DNA of 17,769 nt from CALJGI01 sp047618115 (GTDB taxonomy: Bacteria > Pseudomonadota > Gammaproteobacteria > Pseudomonadales > Halieaceae). Positions 7,733 to 14,787 of this stretch are shown here, one piece after another. How positions within the stretch are numbered: position 1 is the stretch's first letter; every line of letters starts with the position of its first letter. The stretch spans positions 1 through 17,769 of the forward strand of contig JBLHKV010000046.1 in the NCBI GenBank assembly GCA_047618115.1, read 5' to 3'. A program made the position numbers and the translations under genes. The notes beneath the pieces are model-generated. The model was not told the origin of the DNA, did not search any database, and saw only the letters and a list, made by a program, of their open reading frames with translations.

Positions 7733-9006
7733 AGATCGTTGTAGCTTAGCCTGGGCAAAGGCAGCATCCGGATCAGTTTCAGCGTTCTGAAACCATCGAA
7801 CCAAGTGTGCATCTGTCGCTCAAAACCGGCGTAGTCACTCGACTGGCGCAAGCTGTGGGCGATAGCGCTCTCAACCTTGAGTTGACGCAGTGCGACGGCG
7901 ATTTGCGCCGGTAAAATCCACTGTGCAGGCGTTGATTTCGCGCCTGTATCCTCCAGTAATTCCAGCATTTGATCGCTACTCGGAACCTGTCCAAGTGCGT
8001 ACAGCGCCGGCCAGGATTGCAACCATCGGCGCAGCGCGGTGTAGCAATCGGGGTGGTAGAACAACAACTCTTTGCGGGGATCTGGCGACTGGCTGAGTTT
8101 TTCCACAGCTGGGCCGGTACCGAAGGGAACCCGATCGGAGATGCGCTCGGTGATGCGGATGGGCTCCCCGGCGGTCAATTCGACGCTGCCAGTCTTCGCG
8201 AGTTTGTTAAGTAGATAAAAATCTTCCGCTGCCGAGCGGCGCGGAAAACCGCGTACTGCGCAGTAGTGGGCGCTATGCGCAGACAGGCAGCTGCCAAGCG
8301 TGTGATAACCGTAGGGGGAACCGGCCAGTTCCAGTTCGCAGGGATACTGGCGCAGGAAGGCGTCGTAAACCTGGGTGGCGACGCCGGGTTCGCCACCCTT
8401 ACACGAGCAGTGAATGAAGGGGTGAACCAGCGCAGCTGGGCTCTTTGCGGTGACGTCGTAAACCCTTTGATAATAATCAGCTGGCAGCTTGGCGTCGGCA
8501 TCGGTGCAATGTATCCAGGGACTGCTGACGATCTGTGCGGCGATCAGCGCAGCGGCGATGTCTGCTCCCAATTTACGTGCAAGCCCCACGCCTTGGCTGC
8601 GTGGGATCAGAGCGCCGATACCGTCTCTATCTATACACAGCAGATCGATGAGAGGGGATACAGCTGCGAGGCGGGCGACCCCGGAATCGTAAACCCAGTA
8701 TTCCTCAAGTGACTTCACAGCGTGCAGTAAATCGTGATTATCTTTTGCGCTCGAGCCGCGGTCGGGACGGTTGACCACGAGAATTACTATTAGTGACTCG
8801 CCTCCTGTCGAGCTGTTTGCGATGCGGTCGAGTAGTGTCGCCGACTCGCGAAAAGCAGGAATAACCAGCGTATGTTGCCACTTTACCGGCCATGTGAGTT
8901 CCACCAGTTCGGCGGCAAGCGGTTCGGCGTAGCGGCTCAGATACTTGGTTTGGGCGCGCTGGAGATGATGTGACAAGTTTCCTGCGGAGCGCTCTGATCC
9001 GTTCAA
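7729..9006 (-). CDS. GT-A type glycosyltransferase-like protein (GT2-like), function unknown
   Basis: This 425-residue protein starts its fold with HTLVIPAFRES (46-55), the typical first strand of GT-A/GT2 nucleotide-sugar transferases. A DxD motif sits in HCTDADAKLPADYY (Asp169, Asp171). A later AAEDFYLLNKLAK segment (Glu261, Asp262) resembles the general-base ED motif of GT2 enzymes, followed by RISDRVPFGTG (288-298). I see no clear membrane segments, so it is probably cytoplasmic. The start is a TTG at 9006-9004 that overlaps the TGA of miaE (TTGA); no Met codon lies upstream of the GT core in this frame, so coupling to miaE is the likely way it is translated. Its stop (7731-7729) interlocks with the aceF stop. 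The donor and acceptor sugars are unknown. The GT2-like fold is a motif-based call, and the link to MiaE is inference from gene order. Confidence 0.7.
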   Translation of the reverse strand: MNGSERSAGNLSHHLQRAQTKYLSRYAEPLAAELVELTWPVKWQHTLVIPAFRESATLLDRIANSSTGGESLIVILVVNRPDRGSSAKDNHDLLHAVKSLEEYWVYDSGVARLAAVSPLIDLLCIDRDGIGALIPRSQGVGLARKLGADIAAALIAAQIVSSPWIHCTDADAKLPADYYQRVYDVTAKSPAALVHPFIHCSCKGGEPGVATQVYDAFLRQYPCELELAGSPYGYHTLGSCLSAHSAHYCAVRGFPRRSAAEDFYLLNKLAKTGSVELTAGEPIRITERISDRVPFGTGPAVEKLSQSPDPRKELLFYHPDCYTALRRWLQSWPALYALGQVPSSDQMLELLEDTGAKSTPAQWILPAQIAVALRQLKVESAIAHSLRQSSDYAGFERQMHTWFDGFRTLKLIRMLPLPRLSYNDL

Positions 9007-9578
9007 TGCAGGGCCGCCCTGATCGGCAACTTGCGAACGATGTCTGCCTCGATATCCAGCAGTTGATCCAACCTGTCGGCGACGGTGTCATCGTTCATAT
9101 ACAGTTTTGCCAGATCAAAGAATAATTGGTGGTGGCGCTCTTCCGAACGAGTGAGGGATTGATAAAAATTTTTCAGGTTTCCAGCCGGGAGGGCGGCGGC
9201 GATCAGCCCAAAACGCTCGGCGCCACGCGCCTCGATAATACCTGCGGTGAGTAATCTGTCCAGCAGATATTCGTCGCGTCCCTTGCGTAGTGCCTTTCTG
9301 AATTCCACCACATAGACATCTTTGCTGTCCGCGGCGGTAATGTGGCCACGCTGGTGGATCAGTTTCACAACTTCGCGGTAGTGGCTTAGCTCCTCTATGG
9401 CCAGATCGGTCATAGCGGTTACCAACTCCACGCGATCGGGATAGTGGGATAACATGGAGATTGCCATGCCCGATGCCTTTTTTTCCGCGGCTGCGTGATC
9501 CAGCAGAAACTGGTCAAAATTATTCAGGACGGTCTCGCACCATTCCTCACTGGTGCTGAATCGCAAAAGCTCTGGCAT
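9003..9578 (-). CDS. miaE: tRNA-(ms2io6A)-hydroxylase
   Basis: This 191-residue protein matches MiaE, a ferritin-like non-haem diiron monooxygenase that hydroxylates the isopentenyl group of ms2i6A37 in tRNAs reading UNN codons. The iron-ligand pattern is visible: Glu32 in LLDHAAAEKKASGMA, Glu63 and His66 in AIEELSHYREV, Glu116 in IIEARGAERF, and an ExxH in SEERHH (146-150). The start is the ATG at 9578-9576. It is the first gene of a two-gene minus-strand unit; its stop overlaps the TTG start of the glycosyltransferase-like gene. It diverges from the CaiB-type gene across a 94-bp spacer that contains an inverted repeat. Identification is strong from the motif set and length. Confidence 0.93.
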   Translation of the reverse strand: MPELLRFSTSEEWCETVLNNFDQFLLDHAAAEKKASGMAISMLSHYPDRVELVTAMTDLAIEELSHYREVVKLIHQRGHITAADSKDVYVVEFRKALRKGRDEYLLDRLLTAGIIEARGAERFGLIAAALPAGNLKNFYQSLTRSEERHHQLFFDLAKLYMNDDTVADRLDQLLDIEADIVRKLPIRAALH

Positions 9579-9601
9579 GATAGATGTCCGTATACTGGGT
9601 T

Positions 9602-9631
9602 GGCTGGTAGCGAGGGGTAACTATACCAGCC
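9602..9631. promoter_or_regulatory. inverted repeat in divergent promoter region (candidate operator)
   Basis: The spacer between miaE (minus) and the CaiB-type gene (plus) contains a perfect 8-bp inverted repeat, GGCTGGTA at 9602-9609 and TACCAGCC at 9624-9631, separated by 14 bp. The arms are 22 bp apart centre to centre, about two helical turns, which suits a dimeric regulator bound to one DNA face. A weak plus-strand promoter reading, TTGGCT (9600-9605) and TATACC (9622-9627) with a 16-bp spacer, overlaps it. It could instead form an RNA hairpin, but no T-run follows, so a terminator is unlikely. Confidence 0.45.
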
Positions 9632-9672
9632 CCCGGGTACACTAGTTTAACGAAAAGTCAGGAGTTTTTGCC

Positions 9673-10875
9673 ATGGACATAGCTTCGCCGGAGGAACAAA
9701 TCGGGCCTTGCGCCGGTTTTCGGGTACTTGATTTCTCGACCATGGTGTCGGGACCTTTGGCGGGTCAGAACCTCGGCGATCTGGGCGCCGATGTCATTAA
9801 GATTGAAACACTGTTTGGCGATACCGCAAGGTGGGTAGGCCCTCCTGAACGCGCCGGCCTGAATGGTTTTTTTACCCAGTTCAATAGAAACAAGCGCGCA
9901 ATATCGATAGACCTGAAGTCTGCTGCTGGCAAGGAAATAGCGCAGACCCTGGCCCGCGATGCCGATGTTGTTATCGAAAATTTCCGGCCCGGAGTGGCCG
10001 ATCGTCTGGGCATTGGCTACCAACGGTTGAGTCGCGATAACCCGGGTCTGGTTTACGTATCGATCTCCGGTTTTGGTCCCGATGGTCCCTATGCGGGGCA
10101 ACCGGTGTACGATCTGGTCATTCAGGGCATGTCGGGAATGATGCCGGTCCAGGGTGGCGACGGACCCCCGCAAATGAACCGCAGTGTTATTGCCGACAAA
10201 AATGCCGCTATTACGGCAGCCTCCTGCGCGCTGGCTGCGCTATTGGCGCGCGAGCGCAACGACGGTCGGGGGCAGCACGTGCAGGTACCCATGATCAACG
10301 CCTACGCCCAACTCGCCTTGCCAGATGTCCTCGCTACCGAATCCTTTGAGCCTAAACCTGACTTTGCCGGCGAGGTTCCCGACATGTACAGAACCTGGCA
10401 GTGTGCCGATGGTCACCTGGTGGGTATGCCCATCGAGGATCGGCAGTACCGAAATCTATGCTTGTGTCTGGGCCGTGAAGACCTCGCCGAGGACGAGCGT
10501 TTTAAGACCATAGGTGCTCGCATGCCCAACAATCGCCTCATGAACGAATTACTGGACGAAGAGTTTATCAAGTGGCCCTGGCGTGATCTGCTCGAGGCGT
10601 TGCACGAACACGACGTGCCCTTTGCACCGATATACGATGTCGACGACTTTATTGCCGATCCACAGGTACAGCACAACCGTACGGTCTTTTTGGCCGAAGA
10701 TCCCCAGGGGGGCACGACCCGCTATATTCGTCACCCCGGAATTTATCCGCAGACGCCCGCTACCCTGCGACGCCACCCGCCCCGTTATGGTGAGCACACA
10801 GAAGAGCTGTTGCTGGAGGCCGGTTTCGACCATGCTCAGATTGCAGCCTGGCGAGCTGAGCAAGTCATAGCCTGA
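9673..10875 (+). CDS. CaiB/BaiF (family III) CoA-transferase-like protein
   Basis: This 400-residue protein has the standard length and block order of family III CoA-transferases: GFRVLDFSTMVSGPLAGQNLGDLGADVIKIE (15-45), RNKRAISIDLK, ENFRPGVADRLGIGY (102-116), VYVSISGFGPDGPY, YDLVIQGMSGMM, and DKNAAITAASCALAALLARERNDGRGQ. Enzymes of this family move CoA between carboxylic acids, or racemise 2-methylacyl-CoAs. The catalytic Asp (or Glu in one large subgroup) that forms the aspartyl-CoA thioester follows GRGQ after eight residues; here the segment reads HVQVPMINAYAQL and the position is Asn209 (AAC). Either the protein uses other chemistry, binds CoA without transfer, or this is a sequence error. 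The start is well supported by AGGAG at 9660-9664, eight bases before the ATG. The substrate cannot be named. A role alongside the nearby acyl-CoA genes is plausible but unproven. Confidence 0.85.
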   Translation: MDIASPEEQIGPCAGFRVLDFSTMVSGPLAGQNLGDLGADVIKIETLFGDTARWVGPPERAGLNGFFTQFNRNKRAISIDLKSAAGKEIAQTLARDADVVIENFRPGVADRLGIGYQRLSRDNPGLVYVSISGFGPDGPYAGQPVYDLVIQGMSGMMPVQGGDGPPQMNRSVIADKNAAITAASCALAALLARERNDGRGQHVQVPMINAYAQLALPDVLATESFEPKPDFAGEVPDMYRTWQCADGHLVGMPIEDRQYRNLCLCLGREDLAEDERFKTIGARMPNNRLMNELLDEEFIKWPWRDLLEALHEHDVPFAPIYDVDDFIADPQVQHNRTVFLAEDPQGGTTRYIRHPGIYPQTPATLRRHPPRYGEHTEELLLEAGFDHAQIAAWRAEQVIA

Positions 10876-10884
10876 GTTCAGCTG

Positions 10885-10893
10885 TGATATAAT
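10885..10893 (+). promoter_or_regulatory. extended -10 promoter upstream of fabV
   Basis: TGATATAAT lies in the 71-bp gap between the CaiB-type gene and fabV: a perfect TATAAT (10888-10893) with the TGn extension at 10885-10887. No good -35 hexamer is seen 16-18 bp upstream, which is tolerated by extended -10 promoters. Transcription would start near 10900 and give a leader of about 45 bases that includes the near-palindrome GGCGCAGGCGCC. Confidence 0.6.
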
Positions 10894-10941
10894 TTCGCGT
10901 CTTTTTACAACCCGGCGCAGGCGCCTACAGACAGGAATTCC

Positions 10942-10950
10942 ATGGCATGA
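10942..10950 (+). other. two-codon mini-ORF (ATG GCA TGA) overlapping the fabV start
   Basis: The AGGA at 10933-10936 is five bases from an ATG at 10942 and ten bases from the fabV ATG at 10947. The first ATG opens a frame that ends after one more codon, its TGA (10948-10950) overlapping the fabV ATG as ATGA. Spacing alone favours the first ATG, so ribosomes may start there, stop and restart on fabV. It could also be chance. The sequence facts are direct; the regulatory role is inference. Confidence 0.4.
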
Positions 10951-12137
10951 TTATCAAACCCCGCGTGCGCGGCTTTATGTGTATTACCTCTCATCCCGCC
11001 GGCTGTGAAGCTAATGTTCGTCAGCAAATTGAATATGTGCAGGGCCAGGGAGCGATAGCCGATGGTCCCAAGCGAGTATTGGTGATTGGTGCGTCGACCG
11101 GCTACGGCCTGGCATCGCGCATTAGCGCCGGTTTTGGCTGCGGTGCCTCTACAATAGGGATCTTCTTTGAGAAGGAAGGCAGCGACAGAAAGCCAGGTAC
11201 CGCGGGCTGGTACAACTCCGCGGCCTACCATAAGTGCGCCGAGGAAGCCGGTTTGTATGCGCGTAGTATCAATGGCGATGCATTTTCAGACGAAATAAAG
11301 AGCAAAACAATCGACCTCATCAAGGCTGATCTGGGGCAGGTCGACCTGGTGGTCTACAGCCTTGCTTCGCCGCGCCGGCAGCACCCCAAGACCGGTGAGG
11401 TATTTAATTCAACCCTCAAACCCATCGGCCAGGATATCAGCGGTCGGATGCTCAATACCGATAAAGAAATTATCACCGAATACAGCATGGTTGCGGCCAG
11501 CGAAGAAGAGATAGCCAATACCGTGGCGGTTATGGGTGGCGAAGATTGGCAAATGTGGATAGACGCCCTGGATGCCGCTGACGTATTGGCCGAGGGCGCC
11601 AAAACCACCGCCTATACCTATCTTGGCGACAAAGTAACCCAGGATATCTACTGGAACGGTACCATCGGTGCAGCCAAAAAGGATCTGGATCAACGGGTCG
11701 TTGGCCTGCGCGAGCGCTTATCGGCTAAAGGCGGCGACGCGCGGGTATCTGTGCTAAAAGCGGTGGTGACCCAGGCGAGCTCCGCTATTCCGGCTATGCC
11801 ATTGTATCTGGCGATACTGTTCAAAGTGATGAAGGCCGCCGGTACCCACGAGGGGTGCATTGAGCAGGTTTACGGTTTGTTTCGAGACAGCCTCTATGGC
11901 AGTGCTCCCGGTCACGACGAAGAGGGTCGCCTGCGAGCCGACGGCAAAGAACTACTGCCCGAGGTGCAACGGGAAATTGAAGAACTCTGGCCCCAGGTTA
12001 CAGCGGAAAACCTCTATGAGCTGACCGATTTCGTCAGTTACAAGCGCGAGTTCCTGCGTCTGTTTGGTTTTGAAATAGACGGCGTGGACTACCAAGCCGA
12101 CGTCAACCCCAACGTCCCTATTGCCGGCGTAGTCTGA
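10947..12137 (+). CDS. fabV: trans-2-enoyl-CoA / enoyl-[ACP] reductase FabV (NADH)
   Basis: This 396-residue protein belongs to the FabV/TER family of large short-chain-dehydrogenase-like reductases that reduce trans-2-enoyl-ACP or -CoA, the last step of fatty-acid elongation; the family is naturally triclosan-tolerant. The N-terminus MIIKPRVRGFMCITSHPAGC is typical. The cofactor motif is GASTGYGLASR (48-58). The catalytic Tyr-x8-Lys is at Tyr235 and Lys244, with Lys245 following (YWNGTIGAAKK), the same numbering as in described FabV enzymes. PKRVLVIGAS, FFEKEGSDRKPGTAGWYN and VYSLASPRRQHP are further signature blocks. The C-terminus is complete. A promoter with an extended -10 lies just upstream, and the TGA overlaps the next ATG by one base, forming a two-gene unit with the MBL-fold hydrolase. 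Whether it serves fatty-acid synthesis or an acyl-CoA pathway is not shown. Confidence 0.96.
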   Translation: MIIKPRVRGFMCITSHPAGCEANVRQQIEYVQGQGAIADGPKRVLVIGASTGYGLASRISAGFGCGASTIGIFFEKEGSDRKPGTAGWYNSAAYHKCAEEAGLYARSINGDAFSDEIKSKTIDLIKADLGQVDLVVYSLASPRRQHPKTGEVFNSTLKPIGQDISGRMLNTDKEIITEYSMVAASEEEIANTVAVMGGEDWQMWIDALDAADVLAEGAKTTAYTYLGDKVTQDIYWNGTIGAAKKDLDQRVVGLRERLSAKGGDARVSVLKAVVTQASSAIPAMPLYLAILFKVMKAAGTHEGCIEQVYGLFRDSLYGSAPGHDEEGRLRADGKELLPEVQREIEELWPQVTAENLYELTDFVSYKREFLRLFGFEIDGVDYQADVNPNVPIAGVV

Positions 12138-13006
12138 TGACCAAGGTCTATGATGGCGCCATTGGCGAGATCGATGGAGACATAATCCCCGGTGAGCGCT
12201 ACCAGCTAACCGAACGAGTGGCCAGAATAACCGCGCCCAACCCCGGCATTATGACGGGGCCGGGCACCAACACCTATCTTTTGGGGCACCGGGAAATAGC
12301 GCTGGTCGATCCCGGTCCGCTGGAACCGGCTCACGTCGACGCGCTGCTAGATGCCTGCGGCGATCGCCTGCGCTGGATAATTGCCACCCACACCCATCCA
12401 GATCACTCGCCAGCCTGGGCGCCTTTGGCCGAGGCCTCTGGTGCTCAAGTTATCGGCGCTACCGCCCAGGACAAAATGTTCCAGGACGAGACCTTTGTTC
12501 CCGATATTGAAGTCACCCACGACTGGCTGCTAAAGACAGATGAATTTACGCTGCGTGGCATCCATACCCCGGGTCACGTCGGCAATCACTTTTGCTATCT
12601 GATTGAGGAGGAGGGCGTGCTGCTCACCGGTGATCATATTATGAACGGTTCAACCGTAGTGATCGTGCCTCCCAGCGGTGATATGAAGGCCTATATCGAA
12701 TCGCTGCAACTGTTGCTCGACTATCCCTTGCAGGCCATTGCTCCGGGACACGGTAAGCTAATGGATAACCCCGAAGCCGTGGTGCAGTGGATTGTCGATC
12801 ACCGCCTGCAGCGCGAACGCAAGGTCGTTGAGAGGCTGGGTGTTCTGGGTGAGTGTGATCTCGATACCCTGGTAGTGTCGGTATACGACGATGTGGATAA
12901 GGGGCTGCATAGCATGGCCAAGTTGTCACTCTGCGCGCACTTGATCAAGCTACAAAAGGAAGCTCGTGTTTCCTCTGCTAATGATCGTTGGGTCCTTCTG
13001 CGCTAG
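12137..13006 (+). CDS. MBL-fold metallohydrolase (LACTB2/glyoxalase II-like)
   Basis: This 289-residue protein has the full metallo-beta-lactamase-fold metal set: THTHPDH with His85, His87, Asp89 and His90; His147 in TPGHVGNH; Asp166 in LLTGDHIMNGSTVVI; and His205 in APGHGK. The N-terminal APNPGIMTGPGTNTYLLG and the C-terminal helical tail place it with the LACTB2-like branch rather than with true beta-lactamases. Members hydrolyse thioesters, RNA or other esters, so the substrate is open. It overlaps fabV by one base (TGATG), which implies coupled translation and hints at an acyl-thioester substrate, but that is inference. It ends with TAG at 13004-13006; no clear hairpin-plus-T terminator follows. 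Confidence 0.88.
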   Translation: MTKVYDGAIGEIDGDIIPGERYQLTERVARITAPNPGIMTGPGTNTYLLGHREIALVDPGPLEPAHVDALLDACGDRLRWIIATHTHPDHSPAWAPLAEASGAQVIGATAQDKMFQDETFVPDIEVTHDWLLKTDEFTLRGIHTPGHVGNHFCYLIEEEGVLLTGDHIMNGSTVVIVPPSGDMKAYIESLQLLLDYPLQAIAPGHGKLMDNPEAVVQWIVDHRLQRERKVVERLGVLGECDLDTLVVSVYDDVDKGLHSMAKLSLCAHLIKLQKEARVSSANDRWVLLR

Positions 13007-13194
13007 GTAAGGGATCCTTTTCAATCAGCCATAAAGCGATGCAAAATGGTTGATACCCGGCTGTGCTCATTGGAAATTTGTATAAGTTACCGTGAACTAC
13101 CGTTATTCGTATTTATTTACTAATTAAATTACGCGTAACTTGAGTTTATCTAACATATTCACTAGAATCAGTGGCCTTGATGGAGCTAGTGACT
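13007..13194 (+). promoter_or_regulatory. fadD3 promoter region with operator-like repeats
   Basis: This AT-rich spacer holds a good sigma70-type promoter: TTGAGT at 13140-13145, a 17-bp spacer, and TAGAAT at 13163-13168. Just upstream of and touching the -35 are the perfect palindrome TTACGCGTAA (13129-13138) and the short inverted repeat AACT-TG-AGTT (13137-13146). Two copies of TACCGT (13088-13093 and 13098-13103) are exactly 10 bp apart. These are candidate sites for the Lrp/AsnC proteins encoded downstream. Transcription would start near 13175, which excludes the GTG at 13171 as a start codon. The Shine-Dalgarno GGAG at 13182-13185 is nine bases before the ATG at 13195 and selects that start. 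Confidence 0.6.
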
Positions 13195-14787
13195 ATGAGC
13201 AGCGACAGTTACCGAGAAAAAACCCTGCCGGAAGTGGTAGAGGCCGCCGCTGAGCGCTACGGTTCTGCGCCCTATATAACCGATGGCGACGTCGAACTCA
13301 GCTTTTCCGGCCTCAACGAGGCGCGACTCCAGGCAGCCCGGGCCTTTTGCGCCGCGGGTATAGAGGCTGGCGAGCGGATTTCTATCTGGGCACCGAATAT
13401 CTACCAGTGGGTGATTGCCGCCACCGGCGCGCAAAGTATAGGCGCCGTGCTGGTTCCGTTGAGCACAAGGATGAAGGGTACAGAAGCCGCCTATCAACTC
13501 CAGGCTAGCGGCGCCCGCTTATTGTTTACCGTGACCGACTTTGTCGGCGTTAACTACCCGCAATTACTCGCCGACCAGGACCTGCCAGACCTGGAGCGGA
13601 TCATCTTGTTTGAGGGTGAGGCAGCCAACTGTCAAAGCTGGGATGCGTTTCTGGCCAGCGGCGAGTCGGTTGAGTTGGCCGACGTAGCTCGGCGCCAGGC
13701 TGCACTCAGCCCGCAAAGCACTCTGGACATTATGTTTACCTCGGGCACTACTGGTAAACCAAAGGGCGTGGTGACCAGTCACGGCCAGAACATCCGGGTC
13801 TTTGAGACCTGGAGCCAGACTGTGGGGCTGCGTCATGATGACAATTACCTGGTCATCAATCCCTTTTTCCATTCTTTTGGTTACAAGGCAGGGTGGCTCG
13901 CCGCCATTATCAGCGGTGCGCATATTTTCCCGGTAAGGACCTTTGACCTGGATGACGTACTCGCCCAGATCGGCCGCGATCGCATCACCATGATTCCCGG
14001 CCCACCGACTATTTACCATTCATTGTTGGCCCATCCAAATCGTGGAGATTACGACTTGAGTAGTCTGCGGCTGGCAGTAACCGGTGCGGCGGCGGTACCG
14101 GTAGAGTTGATCAATAAAATGCGCAGCGAGCTGGGCTTTGCATCGGTGGTAACCGCCTACGGTCTCACCGAAAGTTGCGGTGCGGTTTCTATCTGCCGCG
14201 CCGACGATGACCCCGAAACTATATCGACCACATCCGGTGCTGCGATGCCGGGTGTCGAGCTAAAATGTGTGGATGGCAAGAGTAGCGAAGGTCGCGAAAT
14301 TGAGCGCGGCGAGCCGGGCGAAATCTGGTTTCGTGGCTATAACGTCATGCAGGGCTATTTCAACAATCCCGAGGAAACCGCCAATACGATCACCGCCGAT
14401 GGCTGGCTTAAAACCGGTGACATCGGTGTCATGAACGAGCGCGGCTATATTCGTATTACGGATCGGATCAAGGATATGTTTATCGTCGGCGGCTTCAACT
14501 GCTACCCGGCGGAGATTGAAAATATGCTGTGCAGTATGAACGGCGTAGCTCAGGCTGCCGTTATAGGCGTGCCGGACGAGCGCATGGGCGAAGTACCCAG
14601 AGCCTATATTATACCCAGCGCCGAGACTCAAATAGACGAGGCGCAAGTTATTGCCTGGGCACGGGATACCATGTCGAATTACAAAGTGCCGCGCAGCGTT
14701 TGTTTCGTCGCTGCACTGCCGCTGAACGCTTCTGGAAAAGTGCTCAAGCCCGAGTTGCGACGCAGGGCTGCGGAGGAGCTGGGGTGA
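13195..14787 (+). CDS. fadD3: HIP-CoA ligase FadD3-like (steroid C/D-ring acyl-CoA synthetase)
   Basis: This 530-residue protein is an ATP-dependent acyl-CoA ligase of the ANL family. The motifs are complete: FTSGTTGKPKG (181-191, phosphate loop), AYGLTE (321-326), WLKTGDIG with Asp409, ITDRIKDMFIVGGFNCYPAEIE (hinge), and the catalytic Lys515 in SGKVLKPEL. Blocks such as NPFFHSFGYKAGWLA, ITMIPGPPTIYHSLLAHP and DLSSLRLAVTGAAAVPV closely match what I recall of Mycobacterium FadD3, which activates HIP (3aα-H-4α(3'-propanoate)-7aβ-methylhexahydro-1,5-indanedione). The ipdA, ipdB and ipdC genes downstream make this function likely. The ATG at 13195 is preferred over upstream GTG 13171 and ATG 13180 because of the promoter position and the GGAG at 13182-13185. 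Its TGA overlaps the next start as GTGA. The alternative is a related medium- or long-chain acyl-CoA ligase. Confidence 0.85.
   Translation: MSSDSYREKTLPEVVEAAAERYGSAPYITDGDVELSFSGLNEARLQAARAFCAAGIEAGERISIWAPNIYQWVIAATGAQSIGAVLVPLSTRMKGTEAAYQLQASGARLLFTVTDFVGVNYPQLLADQDLPDLERIILFEGEAANCQSWDAFLASGESVELADVARRQAALSPQSTLDIMFTSGTTGKPKGVVTSHGQNIRVFETWSQTVGLRHDDNYLVINPFFHSFGYKAGWLAAIISGAHIFPVRTFDLDDVLAQIGRDRITMIPGPPTIYHSLLAHPNRGDYDLSSLRLAVTGAAAVPVELINKMRSELGFASVVTAYGLTESCGAVSICRADDDPETISTTSGAAMPGVELKCVDGKSSEGREIERGEPGEIWFRGYNVMQGYFNNPEETANTITADGWLKTGDIGVMNERGYIRITDRIKDMFIVGGFNCYPAEIENMLCSMNGVAQAAVIGVPDERMGEVPRAYIIPSAETQIDEAQVIAWARDTMSNYKVPRSVCFVAALPLNASGKVLKPELRRRAAEELG

Noticed and set aside
7890..8712. 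Several plus-strand open frames of 60-150 residues opposite the glycosyltransferase-like gene
   Set aside because: They overlap one another and the GT motifs on the minus strand, lack domains and ribosome-binding sites, and look like codon-bias shadows.
10913..10924. GGCGCAGGCGCC as a hairpin in the fabV leader
   Set aside because: The 5-bp arms leave a 2-base loop, too tight for a stable RNA hairpin; as a DNA site it is not distinctive in this GC-rich context.
13010..13024. Possible terminator AAGGGATCCTTTT after the MBL gene
   Set aside because: The stem around GGATCC has no loop and only a short T-run, so it cannot form a normal intrinsic terminator hairpin.
13171..13194. GTG 13171 or ATG 13180 as the fadD3 start
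   Set aside because: The promoter puts the transcript start near 13175, and the only good Shine-Dalgarno (GGAG 13182-13185) serves ATG 13195.
14529..14783. Upstream extension of the first Lrp/AsnC frame, giving a 251-residue protein
   Set aside because: The extra 85 residues overlap fadD3 and look random (Arg-rich, no domain). GTG 14784 with GGAGGAG gives a normal Lrp length of 166, equal to the next gene.
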